Below are positions 50,254 to 57,837 of a stretch of DNA of 64,000 nucleotides, one piece after another. The DNA comes from Streptomyces alfalfae. Lineage in GTDB: Bacteria > Actinomycetota > Actinomycetes > Streptomycetales > Streptomycetaceae. A program made the translations under genes and the position numbers. The stretch spans positions 1-64,000 of the forward strand of contig NZ_QEXM01000051.1 of the NCBI RefSeq assembly GCF_004127445.1, written 5' to 3'. Position 1 is the stretch's first letter. The number at the start of each line of letters is the position of its first letter. The notes below the pieces were generated by a model, which had not been told where the DNA came from, did not search any database, and worked only from the letters and a program-made list of their open reading frames with translations.

Positions 50254-51450
50254 TCAGGCCAGCGCGAGCATCCGCTCCAACGCCAGCTTCGCGAACTGCT
50301 CGGTCTCCCGGTCGACCTGGATCTGGTTGACGAGGGTGCCCTCGGCGAGGGACTCCAGCGTCCAGACCAGGTGCGGCAGGTCGATCCGGTTCATGGTCGA
50401 GCAGAAGCAGACCGTCTTGTCGAGGAAGACGATCTCCTTGTCCTCCGCGGCGAAACGATTCGCCAGGCGCCGTACGAGGTTCAGCTCGGTGCCGATGGCC
50501 CACTTGGAGCCGGCCGGCGCCGCCTCCAGCGTCTTGATGATGTGCTCCGTGGAGCCCACGTGATCGGCCGCGGCGACGACCTCGTGCTTGCACTCCGGAT
50601 GCACCAGGACGTTCACGCCGGGGATGCGCGCCCGCACGTCCTCCACGCTCTCCAGGGAGAAGCGCCCGTGCACCGAGCAGTGCCCGCGCCACAGGATCAT
50701 CTTGGCGTCGCGGAGCTGCTCGGCGCTGAGCCCGCCGTTCGGCTTGTGCGGGTTGTAGACCACGCAGTCGTCGAGCGAGAAGCCCATGTCGCGCACGGCG
50801 GTGTTGCGGCCCAGGTGCTGGTCGGGCAGGAAGAGGACCTTCTCGCCCTGCTCGAAGGCCCACTCGAGGGCGACCTTGGCGTTCGACGACGTGCAGATGG
50901 TGCCGCCGTGCTTGCCCGTGAACGCCTTGATGTCCGCGGAGGAGTTCATGTACGAGACGGGGACGACCTGCTCGGCGATGCCCGCGTCGGTCAGCACGTC
51001 CCAGCACTCGGCGACCTGCTCGGCGGTGGCCATGTCGGCCATGGAGCAGCCGGCGGCCAGGTCGGGGAGGACGACCTTCTGGTCGTCCGTCGTCAGGATG
51101 TCCGCGGACTCGGCCATGAAGTGCACGCCGCAGAAGACGATGTACTCCGCGTCCGGCCGCGCCGCGGCGTCCCGCGCGAGCTTGAAGGAGTCACCGGTCA
51201 CGTCGGCGAACTGGATGACCTCGTCGCGCTGGTAGTGGTGACCGAGCACGAAGACCTTCTCCCCGAGCTTCTCCTTGGCGGCGCGGGCGCGCTCCACCAG
51301 GCCGGGGTCGGAGGGGGACGGGAGGTCGCCCGGGCAGTCCACGCCGCGCTCGCTCTTGGGGTCGGCCTCGCGGCCGAGCAGCAGGAGGGCGAGCGGCGTG
51401 GGCTGAACATCGAGGTTCACGCGGTCCGCGGGGGACTGGGCGGTGGTCAC
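50254..51450 (-). CDS. nadA: Quinolinate synthase
   Basis: The 398-aa [4Fe-4S] enzyme condenses iminoaspartate with dihydroxyacetone phosphate in de novo NAD synthesis. Cluster cysteines are visible in FCGVHFMAESADIL (Cys107), in the GHCSVHG/HPECKHE region and in DKTVCFCSTMNRI near the C-terminus. Substrate-binding HHYQRDEVIQFAD (71-83) and NPHKPNGG also fit. GTG at 51450 gives VTTAQSP at the start; another GTG at 51459 would add three residues. Unlike the usual clusters, nadB and nadC are not adjacent. Two CGTC-N5-GACG palindromes lie upstream. Confidence 0.96.
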   Translation of the reverse strand: MTTAQSPADRVNLDVQPTPLALLLLGREADPKSERGVDCPGDLPSPSDPGLVERARAAKEKLGEKVFVLGHHYQRDEVIQFADVTGDSFKLARDAAARPDAEYIVFCGVHFMAESADILTTDDQKVVLPDLAAGCSMADMATAEQVAECWDVLTDAGIAEQVVPVSYMNSSADIKAFTGKHGGTICTSSNAKVALEWAFEQGEKVLFLPDQHLGRNTAVRDMGFSLDDCVVYNPHKPNGGLSAEQLRDAKMILWRGHCSVHGRFSLESVEDVRARIPGVNVLVHPECKHEVVAAADHVGSTEHIIKTLEAAPAGSKWAIGTELNLVRRLANRFAAEDKEIVFLDKTVCFCSTMNRIDLPHLVWTLESLAEGTLVNQIQVDRETEQFAKLALERMLALA

Positions 51451-51486
51451 GACACGCACCCTTTCTTCTCTGCAGACGAGAGTTTT

Positions 51487-51533
51487 CGTCTATTTGACGC
51501 TATCTATCATAACTGCTTCACGTCACTTTGACG
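51487..51533. promoter_or_regulatory. Paired palindromes and candidate promoter upstream of nadA
   Basis: CGTCTATTTGACG (51487-51499) and CGTCACTTTGACG (51521-51533) share the pattern CGTC-N5-GACG and lie 34 bp apart. Between them, on the minus strand, TATGAT (51506-51511) is a good -10 box for nadA. Repressor sites flanking a promoter would fit control by NAD status. A further inverted repeat, AGACGA-N6-TCGTCT, lies at 51474-51491. Confidence 0.5.
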
Positions 51534-51723
51534 ATGGCCATAGTGTCGATGTGACGCATTCGCCGGTCCGTGAATCCGGGGTCCCACGGGGCCCGGTGTC
51601 CTCCAGCACGCCGTGTGCGAGCATGAAGGAGTAAGACGTAAGCGCTCGGCCCGGAATGAATCCGCGGCCCCGCCGGTTGCAACCGTCGGCAAGCAGTCTC
51701 CGTACAACCCGGGAGAGAAGCAG

Positions 51724-52080
51724 ATGTCCGTATCGGACGAGACCACCACCGTGAGCGACGGCATCCTCCTGTCGGACGCCGCCGCGGCCAAGGTGAAGGG
51801 CCTCCTCGAGCAGGAGGGCCGCGACGACCTGGCGCTGCGCGTCGCCGTGCAGCCGGGCGGCTGCTCGGGCCTGCGCTACCAGCTGTTCTTCGACGAGCGC
51901 TCGCTCGACGGCGACGTCGTCAAGGACTTCGACGGCGTCAAGGTCGTCACCGACCGGATGAGCGCTCCCTACCTGGGCGGCGCCTCCATCGACTTCGTGG
52001 ACACCATCGAGAAGCAGGGCTTCACGATCGACAACCCGAACGCCACGGGCTCCTGCGCCTGCGGTGACTCCTTCAGCTGA
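51724..52080 (+). CDS. erpA: Iron-sulfur cluster insertion protein (HesB/ErpA type)
   Basis: The 118-aa A-type carrier delivers Fe-S clusters to apoproteins. The three cluster cysteines are Cys47 in GGCSGLRY and Cys111/Cys113 in GSCACGDSF. ATG at 51724 follows GGGAGAG; the leader between 51534 and 51723 shows no other gene. Divergent from nadA, itself an Fe-S enzyme, which suggests a functional link. Confidence 0.94.
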   Translation: MSVSDETTTVSDGILLSDAAAAKVKGLLEQEGRDDLALRVAVQPGGCSGLRYQLFFDERSLDGDVVKDFDGVKVVTDRMSAPYLGGASIDFVDTIEKQGFTIDNPNATGSCACGDSFS

Positions 52081-52101
52081 CCCTGAAGGTGCGAGTACGC
52101 C

Positions 52102-52143
52102 GAAGGCGGCGGCCCCCCGAAACTTCGGGGGGCCGCCGCCTTC
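52102..52143. terminator. Bidirectional terminator after erpA
   Basis: A 20-bp stem (GAAGGCGGCGGCCCCCCGAA at 52102-52121 with 52124-52143) lies between erpA (+) and the unknown membrane-anchored gene (-). Confidence 0.93.
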
Positions 52144-52160
52144 GTCCGTGCGGGCCCCGG

Positions 52161-53633
52161 CTACCGGCGCCGCACCGTGTCGCCGTCCGCGTCCACGACC
52201 TTCCGGTCGCCGAGCGGCTCGTCGAGCGTGACCGTCTCCTTGAGCTCCTCGGCCATCATCACGCAGACCTTGCCCTTCTCCTGCCGCTCCTCGGACACCG
52301 TGACCCGGACCCGGTCGCCGTCCTCGCTCGCGGACGCGGAGTACTCGCCGCACACGCCGCCCCAGAAGTGGACGGTCAGCGACGTGCCGTCCGCGGTGTA
52401 GGACGTGATGTCCGCCGGTCCCTCACCGCCGCGCTCCGGCTTCCCCGAGGGCTCGGGAGTGCCCGCGCGGGTGGGTGAGGTCAGGTGCTTCGGGGCGACG
52501 GCGGGGTGCGTCACCGTGAAGGAGTCGTCGGCGCCCCGCGGCCGCACCTCGAACAGCCAGGACGGCACGAGGGTCTGCTTGCCGCCCACGAAGTGCGTGG
52601 CCAGGCCGAACGTCGCGTCGCTGACCTCGATCGGCTGCGGCTTCGGCGGCGTCGGCGAGGGCACGCAGGGCGCCTGCTTCGTGCCGCCCTCGGTCTTCGT
52701 GCTGTCGTCGGCGTGCGGCGCCGGGGTCGCGCAGCCCGCGATCTTCCCGCCGCCGCCCCGGCCCTGGGAGTTCAGCAGGTCCAGCGTCTCCTTCGCCCCG
52801 ATCGCCGGGTACTCGGCGCCCTTGACCGGCGCCTTCAGCCGGCCGCTGCCGCCGACCACTTCGCCGTCCGAGCCGACCTGGATGCCGGTCGACCAGCCGT
52901 ACGTCGGCAGGCCGCCCACCTTCGGGTCGGCGTTCACCACGCGCACGGCGCCCATGAGCTGGCGGGCGTCCAGCTTGGCGTCGTCCTGGCCGAGCGCCTT
53001 CAGCACCGGCGCGGCGGCGTCCTTGGCGGTCCGCTCGCTCACCGCGTCGCCCAGCTCGCCGTCGGACGCGGTGGATCCGGACGAACAGGGCTTGCCCTTC
53101 GGGCAGTTGTCGGTGCCGCCCTCGCCGTGCCCGACGTACGTCCAGGTCCCCGGCGCCTGCTTGTTCACCTGGAGGGAGGGGCCCGAGCCGTCCCTGTCCC
53201 GCGTCACCTTCCAGACGCCGTCCCGCAGCACCGGCGCACCGCTCACGCCGAGCGCCTTCGCGAGGTGCGCCACCTCGGCGCGGGTGACCTCGCCGCGCGC
53301 GTGGTAGACGGGGGCGGAGCCGGGGCCCTCGGGCAGCTCGCCGGCCGCCTCGTACGTGGCGCCGTTCGGGTCGGGCTCGCCCGGCGCGATGCCGGGGCCG
53401 CCGCCGCTCTCCCTGCCGCTGTCCGTGTACCCGTCGAGGGCGAGCGGCGGAGGGTTGCCCTCGCCGCCCGCGGGCGCCCTGCCGCCGCGGCCGCCGCCGT
53501 CGGACGCGGTCGCCGCGAAGTAGGCGCCACCGCCGCCGACCAGCAGCACGGTGGCCGCGACCGAGGCGACGGCGAGGCGGGACCGCCGCCGTCCCCGATC
53601 GGCCGTCTCATGAACGGATGGCTCGGTGCTCAC
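52161..53633 (-). CDS. Membrane-anchored extracellular protein of unknown function
   Basis: This is a 490-aa protein. A short cytoplasmic N-terminus with RGRRRSRLA leads into one membrane segment (about 19-41), then a Gly/Pro-rich stalk and a large outside domain (about 85-400) with GEVTRAEVAHLAKALGVSG, VWKVTRDRDGSGPSLQV, LKAPVKGAEYPAIGAKETLDLL and ATHFVGGKQTLVPSWLFEV. Paired cysteines (NCPKGKPC; AGCATP...APC) could form disulfides. The last part (about 415-490) is a Glu-rich strand region. I know it only as a Streptomyces hypothetical. GTG at 53633 with AGGAG 7 nt upstream. Confidence 0.8.
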   Translation of the reverse strand: MSTEPSVHETADRGRRRSRLAVASVAATVLLVGGGGAYFAATASDGGGRGGRAPAGGEGNPPPLALDGYTDSGRESGGGPGIAPGEPDPNGATYEAAGELPEGPGSAPVYHARGEVTRAEVAHLAKALGVSGAPVLRDGVWKVTRDRDGSGPSLQVNKQAPGTWTYVGHGEGGTDNCPKGKPCSSGSTASDGELGDAVSERTAKDAAAPVLKALGQDDAKLDARQLMGAVRVVNADPKVGGLPTYGWSTGIQVGSDGEVVGGSGRLKAPVKGAEYPAIGAKETLDLLNSQGRGGGGKIAGCATPAPHADDSTKTEGGTKQAPCVPSPTPPKPQPIEVSDATFGLATHFVGGKQTLVPSWLFEVRPRGADDSFTVTHPAVAPKHLTSPTRAGTPEPSGKPERGGEGPADITSYTADGTSLTVHFWGGVCGEYSASASEDGDRVRVTVSEERQEKGKVCVMMAEELKETVTLDEPLGDRKVVDADGDTVRRR

Positions 53634-53783
53634 CGCATCGCTCCTTCGACTGCACTGCCGTCCCCGGAAACCCATGGGCGGGCTCCGTCGTATACCGGTT
53701 CCCCCGCGCGGGGGACGGCGATGGGACGCGGAGGGGGAGCGCACGGTTCCATGGGCCGCGCGCCCGGCCGGGACCAGTCTCGC

Positions 53784-54017
53784 TCAGTCCCCGTACACCG
53801 ACATCCCGTCGATCAGCCGGGCGGACGCGGGCGGCACGTCGACGCCGTGGATCAGGGAGGGCGGCACGGGCGCGCTCACGGCCGCGGCGGGCACCGCCCA
53901 GTGCGGGGCCATGCGGGCGCAGTCGCCCCGCAGCGTCTCCATGCTCTCCGGCCGCTCCGCCTCCCCGGTGAGCCGGGCGGGGCGCTTCAGGGCGGAATTC
54001 TTCGTGACTAGGGGCAT
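53784..54017 (-). CDS. Small protein of unknown function
   Basis: The 77-aa protein starts MPLVTKNSALKRPARLTGEAERPE and ends PPASARLIDGMSVYGD, with LRGDCARMAPHWAVPAAAV in the middle. It has no signal or membrane segment and I recognise no family, but the sequence reads as genuine protein. There is no ribosome binding site before the ATG at 54017. TACGGT stands 6 nt upstream, where a -10 box would give a leaderless mRNA. Divergent from the PfkB kinase gene. Confidence 0.65.
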   Translation of the reverse strand: MPLVTKNSALKRPARLTGEAERPESMETLRGDCARMAPHWAVPAAAVSAPVPPSLIHGVDVPPASARLIDGMSVYGD

Positions 54018-54057
54018 AACGGAACCGTATGCATCACATCACTCAGGAAAAAAGACC

Positions 54058-54063
54058 TACTAT
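54058..54063 (+). promoter_or_regulatory. Candidate -10 box for the PfkB kinase gene
   Basis: TACTAT lies about 86 nt upstream of the kinase start in the AT-richer divergent gap. No clear -35. Confidence 0.35.
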
Positions 54064-54149
54064 CGGGTAGTTTTGCCACTTCAGAGACGGTGGGTGGACC
54101 CGATAGCGTGAACCGTCAACCCGCCTCTCCTCCACAGGAGCGTCCAGCC

Positions 54150-55124
54150 GTGCGTATCGCAGTCACCGGCTCCATCGCCACCGACCACCTGATGACCTTC
54201 CCCGGCCGCTTCGCCGACCAGCTGGTCGCCGATCAGCTGCACACGGTCTCCCTCTCCTTCCTGGTCGACGCCCTCGACGTGCGCAGGGGAGGCGTCGCGG
54301 CCAACATCAGCTTCGGCATGGGCCAGCTCGGCACGCGGCCGATCCTGGTCGGCGCCGCGGGCTCCGACTTCGACGAGTACCGCGCCTGGCTCGACCGGCA
54401 CGGTGTGGACACCGCGTCGGTCCGGATCTCCGAGACCCTGCACACCGCCCGCTTCGTGTGCACCACGGACGCCGACCACAACCAGATCGGCTCCTTCTAC
54501 ACGGGCGCGATGAGCGAGGCCCGCCTGATCGAGCTGAAGACGGTGGCCGACCGCGTCGGCGGCCTCGACCTCGTCTCGATCGGCGCCGACGACCCCGAGG
54601 CGATGCTCCGCCACACCGAGGAGTGCCGCACCCGCGCGATCCCCTTCGCCGCCGACTTCTCGCAGCAGATCGCCCGCATGGAGGGCGAGGAGATCCGCAC
54701 CCTCCTCGACGGCGCCACGTACCTCTTCTGCAACGAGTACGAGAAGGGGCTCATCGAGTCCAAGACCGGCTGGACCGACGCCGAGATCCTCTCCCGGGTC
54801 GGCCACCGCGTGACGACCCTCGGCGCGAACGGCGTGCGCATCGAGTCCGTGGGCCAGGACACGATCGAGGTCGGCGTCCCCGAGGAGAAGGCGAAGGTCG
54901 AGCCGACCGGCGTCGGCGACGCGTTCCGCGCGGGCTTCCTCTCCGGCCTGGCCTGGGGCGTCTCCCACGAGCGCGCCGCGCAGGTGGGCTGCATGCTGGC
55001 CACCCTGGTCATCGAGACCGTCGGCACCCAGGAGTACGAGCTGCGGCGCACCGACTTCATGGACCGCTTCACCAAGGCGTACGGCGACGAGGCCGCCGCC
55101 GAGGTCCGCACCCACCTCGGCTGA
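54150..55124 (+). CDS. PfkB-family carbohydrate/nucleoside kinase
   Basis: This is a 324-aa ribokinase-fold enzyme. The N-terminal substrate motif is RRGGVAANISFGMGQLG (about 46-62), and the C-terminal signature with the catalytic Asp and anion hole is EPTGVGDAFRAGFLSGLAWG (about 250-269). The sequence is close to adenosine kinase-like members found in actinobacteria, but sugar specificity cannot be read from it. GTG at 54150, with AGGAG 9 nt upstream. Convergent with the NifS-TusA gene (14 bp apart), so no separate terminator space. Confidence 0.88.
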   Translation: MRIAVTGSIATDHLMTFPGRFADQLVADQLHTVSLSFLVDALDVRRGGVAANISFGMGQLGTRPILVGAAGSDFDEYRAWLDRHGVDTASVRISETLHTARFVCTTDADHNQIGSFYTGAMSEARLIELKTVADRVGGLDLVSIGADDPEAMLRHTEECRTRAIPFAADFSQQIARMEGEEIRTLLDGATYLFCNEYEKGLIESKTGWTDAEILSRVGHRVTTLGANGVRIESVGQDTIEVGVPEEKAKVEPTGVGDAFRAGFLSGLAWGVSHERAAQVGCMLATLVIETVGTQEYELRRTDFMDRFTKAYGDEAAAEVRTHLG

Positions 55125-55138
55125 CCGGACCCACCCCG

Positions 55139-56518
55139 TCACGAGCTCCGGCGGACCACATGGGCACGGCCGTGGTCCGCCGGCCGCTCACCCACGTACT
55201 CCTGCCCCCGCATCTCGCACCAGGCGGGGATGTCGAGCCGCGCCGCCTCGTCGTCCGCGAGCACGGTCACCGTGCCGCCGACCGGGACGTCCCCGATCAC
55301 CTTCGCCAGCTCGATGACGGGCAGGGGGCACCGCTTGCCGAGCGCGTCCACCACGAGCGAGGCCCCTTCCGCGCCGGCCGTCGGGCCGGCCGGGGCCCCC
55401 AGCTTCTCGCGCACCCCGGCCACGACGCCGGGCAGCGCGCCGAGGAAGCGCTCCACCTCGGCGGCCTCCGTGCCGGCCGGCAGCGAGACACGGACATTGC
55501 CCTCGCTCAGCACGCCCATCGCCCTCAGCACATGGCTCGGGGTCAGTGTGGAACTGGTGCACGACGAGCCGGACGACACCGAGAAGCCCACCGCGTCCAG
55601 CTCGTGCAGCAGCGTCTCCCCGTCGACATAGAGACACGAGAAGGTGACGACGTGCGGCAGCCGCCGCACCGGATCGCCCACCACCTCCACGTCCGGCACG
55701 AGGGCGGGCACCCGCTCCCTGATCCGCTCCGTCAGCTCCCGCAGGCGCGCCCGCTCCGCGTCGGCCTCGGCCCGCACCGCCCGCAGCGAAGCGACGGCGG
55801 CGACGATCGCGGGGATGTTCTCGAACCCGGCGGCCCGCCCGGACTCCCGCTCGTCGGCGGGCCCCTGGGCCGCGAACCGCACGCCCTTGCGCACGGCGAG
55901 CAGCCCGACCCCCGCGGGACCGCCCCACTTGTGGGCACTGCCCGTGAGCAGCGACCAGCCCCCGTCCACCCGGCCCCAGGCCAGCGACTGCGCGGCGTCC
56001 ACCAGGAGGGGCACCCCGGCGGCGCGGCAGACCTCGGCCACCTCGGCCACCGGCTGCTCGGTGCCGACCTCGTGGTTGGCGGACTGGAGGCAGGCCAGGG
56101 CCGTGTCCTCGCGCAGTGCCTCGGCGTACCCCTCGGGGGAGACCGCGCCGCCCCGGTCCACGCCGACCTCGGTCACCGTCCCGCCGGCGGCCTCGTGGAC
56201 CTCGGCCGAATGGAGTACCGACGAGTGTTCGACCGCCGACACGACCAGGTGACCTCCGGCGCGGCGGCGCCCGGCGAGCGCGCCCGCGATCCCGGCGTGC
56301 ACGGCCCGGGTGCCGGAGGAGGTGAAGACCAACTCGTCGGGCCTGCACCCCACGGCGTCGGCCGCCGCCTCGCGCGCGGCGTCGAGCAGCAGCCGGGCCC
56401 GCCGCCCCTCCCGGTAGAGCCGGGCGGGATCGGCCCACCCCTCGTCGAGCGAGGCGTGCAGCGCCTGCCGGGCGACGGGATGGAGGGGCGCGGAGGAAGC
56501 GGCATCGAAGTAGGACAC
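55139..56518 (-). CDS. Cysteine desulfurase fused to a TusA sulfur-carrier domain
   Basis: This is a 459-aa fusion. Residues 1-370 are a NifS/IscS-type PLP enzyme: His98 in EHSS, Asp174 in LLVDAAQS, the PLP lysine Lys197 in TGSAHKWGG, and the sulfur-accepting Cys320 in SSGSSCTSS. Residues 385-459 are a TusA/SirA domain with the CPxP motif (GKRCPLPVIELAK, Cys397). Fusion implies direct transfer of persulfide from Cys320 to Cys397. The final acceptor (tRNA thiolation, molybdenum cofactor or other sulfur chemistry) is unknown. ATG at 56518. The next gene upstream on the other strand is ctaC. Confidence 0.93.
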   Translation of the reverse strand: MSYFDAASSAPLHPVARQALHASLDEGWADPARLYREGRRARLLLDAAREAAADAVGCRPDELVFTSSGTRAVHAGIAGALAGRRRAGGHLVVSAVEHSSVLHSAEVHEAAGGTVTEVGVDRGGAVSPEGYAEALREDTALACLQSANHEVGTEQPVAEVAEVCRAAGVPLLVDAAQSLAWGRVDGGWSLLTGSAHKWGGPAGVGLLAVRKGVRFAAQGPADERESGRAAGFENIPAIVAAVASLRAVRAEADAERARLRELTERIRERVPALVPDVEVVGDPVRRLPHVVTFSCLYVDGETLLHELDAVGFSVSSGSSCTSSTLTPSHVLRAMGVLSEGNVRVSLPAGTEAAEVERFLGALPGVVAGVREKLGAPAGPTAGAEGASLVVDALGKRCPLPVIELAKVIGDVPVGGTVTVLADDEAARLDIPAWCEMRGQEYVGERPADHGRAHVVRRSS

Positions 56519-56874
56519 GGGGCAACGCTAGAACAGGGGCGCGCCCTGGAGGGGCGCGGCACCGTGACATGTGCGGCTCCGCCGCGTGGGCGCGGCCGGC
56601 CACCGCGGACCCGCGCGCGGACGGCGAGGTTCCACCGACCCGGCAGGCGCTCAGGGGCGCGCCCGACCCCCCGTCAGAAGGCGGCCCCGGGCCCAGCCCC
56701 CACCCTTCGGAGTGACCCGCGGCGCGTTAGGCACCCTCCCCGCGCGACCCCAAATAGCGTCCAGTAGGGTTTGGTCCGCATAAACATCCAAACCCCTGCC
56801 CGCCGCAGGGCGGCGACCGACCAGCGTGAAGGCCGCAGCCGACAACGCGGGCGAGACTCTCGGGAAGGCGCTAC
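56519..56874 (+). other. Divergent intergenic region upstream of ctaC
   Basis: This 356-bp stretch between the NifS-TusA gene and ctaC is GC-rich for 200 bp, then AT-richer from about 56745. It holds an inverted repeat (56767-56795) and presumably the ctaC promoter; TAGGGT at 56765-56770 could be a -10 box. No gene seen. Confidence 0.6.
56767..56795. promoter_or_regulatory. Inverted repeat upstream of ctaC
   Basis: GGGTTTGG (56767-56774) and CCAAACCC (56788-56795) are perfect 8-bp arms with a 13-nt spacer, about 80-108 nt before ctaC. It could be an operator or a leader hairpin. Confidence 0.45.
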
Positions 56875-57837
56875 GTGAGTCCCAACGGCTCCGACCGCTC
56901 GTCGCGGCGCCCGATGCGGCGGAAGCTGCCGCAGGTGCTGACTGCGGGCCTGATCCTGGCGACCGCCACAGGTTGCACATACAAGGATTTCCCCCGCCTT
57001 GGAATGCCCACCCCGGTAACGGAGGAGGCTCCGCGGATTCTCTCCCTCTGGCAGGGCTCGTGGGCGGCAGCGCTCGCCACGGGCGTGCTGGTCTGGGGCC
57101 TGATCCTGTGGAGCGTCATCTTCCACCGGCGCAGCCGCACGAAGGTGGAAGTACCTCTGCAGACCCGGTACAACATGCCCATCGAGGCGCTGTACACGGT
57201 CGTCCCCCTCATCATCGTCTCCGTGCTCTTCTACTTCACGGCACGGGACGAGTCGAAGCTCCTCAAGCTCGAGGACAAGCCGGCCCACACGATCAACGTG
57301 GTCGGCTTCCAGTGGAGCTGGGGCTTCAACTACGTCGAGGACGTCAAGGGTTCCGACAAGGAGGACGCGAAGACCTCCAAGGACCTCGACGCCATTCCGA
57401 AGCGGTTCCGCGACGACTTCCCGGCCGGTGCCGGTGGCGTCTACGACGTCGGCACGCCCGGCGAGCGGAACCCTCAGAACGGCAACCCCGGCCCCACCCT
57501 GTGGCTGCCCAAGGGTGAGAAGGTCCGCTTCGTCCTGACCTCGCGTGACGTCATCCACTCCTTCTGGGTGGTGCCGTTCCTCATGAAGCAGGACGTGATC
57601 CCGGGCCACACCAACGCCTTCGAGGTGACTCCCAACAAGGAGGGCACCTTCATGGGCAAGTGCGCCGAGCTCTGCGGCGTCGACCACTCCCGGATGCTCT
57701 TCAACGTCAAGGTCGTCTCTCCCGAGCGCTACCAGAAGCATCTGGAAGAGCTCGCGAAGAAGAACCAGACCGGTTACATCCCGGCCGGCATCGAGCAGAC
57801 GGGCCACGAGAAGAACCGGGAGACGAACAACCTGTGA
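56875..57837 (+). CDS. ctaC: Cytochrome c oxidase subunit II
   Basis: This 320-aa subunit of the aa3 oxidase accepts electrons from the bc1 complex. An N-terminal lipoprotein-like signal ends at Cys34 (ATGC), followed by two membrane segments (about 57-79 and 100-118). The CuA centre is intact: the first His in VIHSFWVVP, then Cys263, Cys267, His271 and Met274 in CAELCGVDHSRM. A charged insertion (about 148-185) between the second membrane segment and the cupredoxin core is typical of actinobacteria. GTG at 56875 after GGGAAGG. Its stop overlaps the ctaD start. Confidence 0.97.
   Translation: MSPNGSDRSSRRPMRRKLPQVLTAGLILATATGCTYKDFPRLGMPTPVTEEAPRILSLWQGSWAAALATGVLVWGLILWSVIFHRRSRTKVEVPLQTRYNMPIEALYTVVPLIIVSVLFYFTARDESKLLKLEDKPAHTINVVGFQWSWGFNYVEDVKGSDKEDAKTSKDLDAIPKRFRDDFPAGAGGVYDVGTPGERNPQNGNPGPTLWLPKGEKVRFVLTSRDVIHSFWVVPFLMKQDVIPGHTNAFEVTPNKEGTFMGKCAELCGVDHSRMLFNVKVVSPERYQKHLEELAKKNQTGYIPAGIEQTGHEKNRETNNL

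Noticed and set aside
46901..51007. 1368-codon open frame on the - strand opposite the RND gene
   Set aside because: It runs antisense to a conserved permease and into nadA. Its translation is Asp/Arg/Gly/Leu-rich filler without domains.
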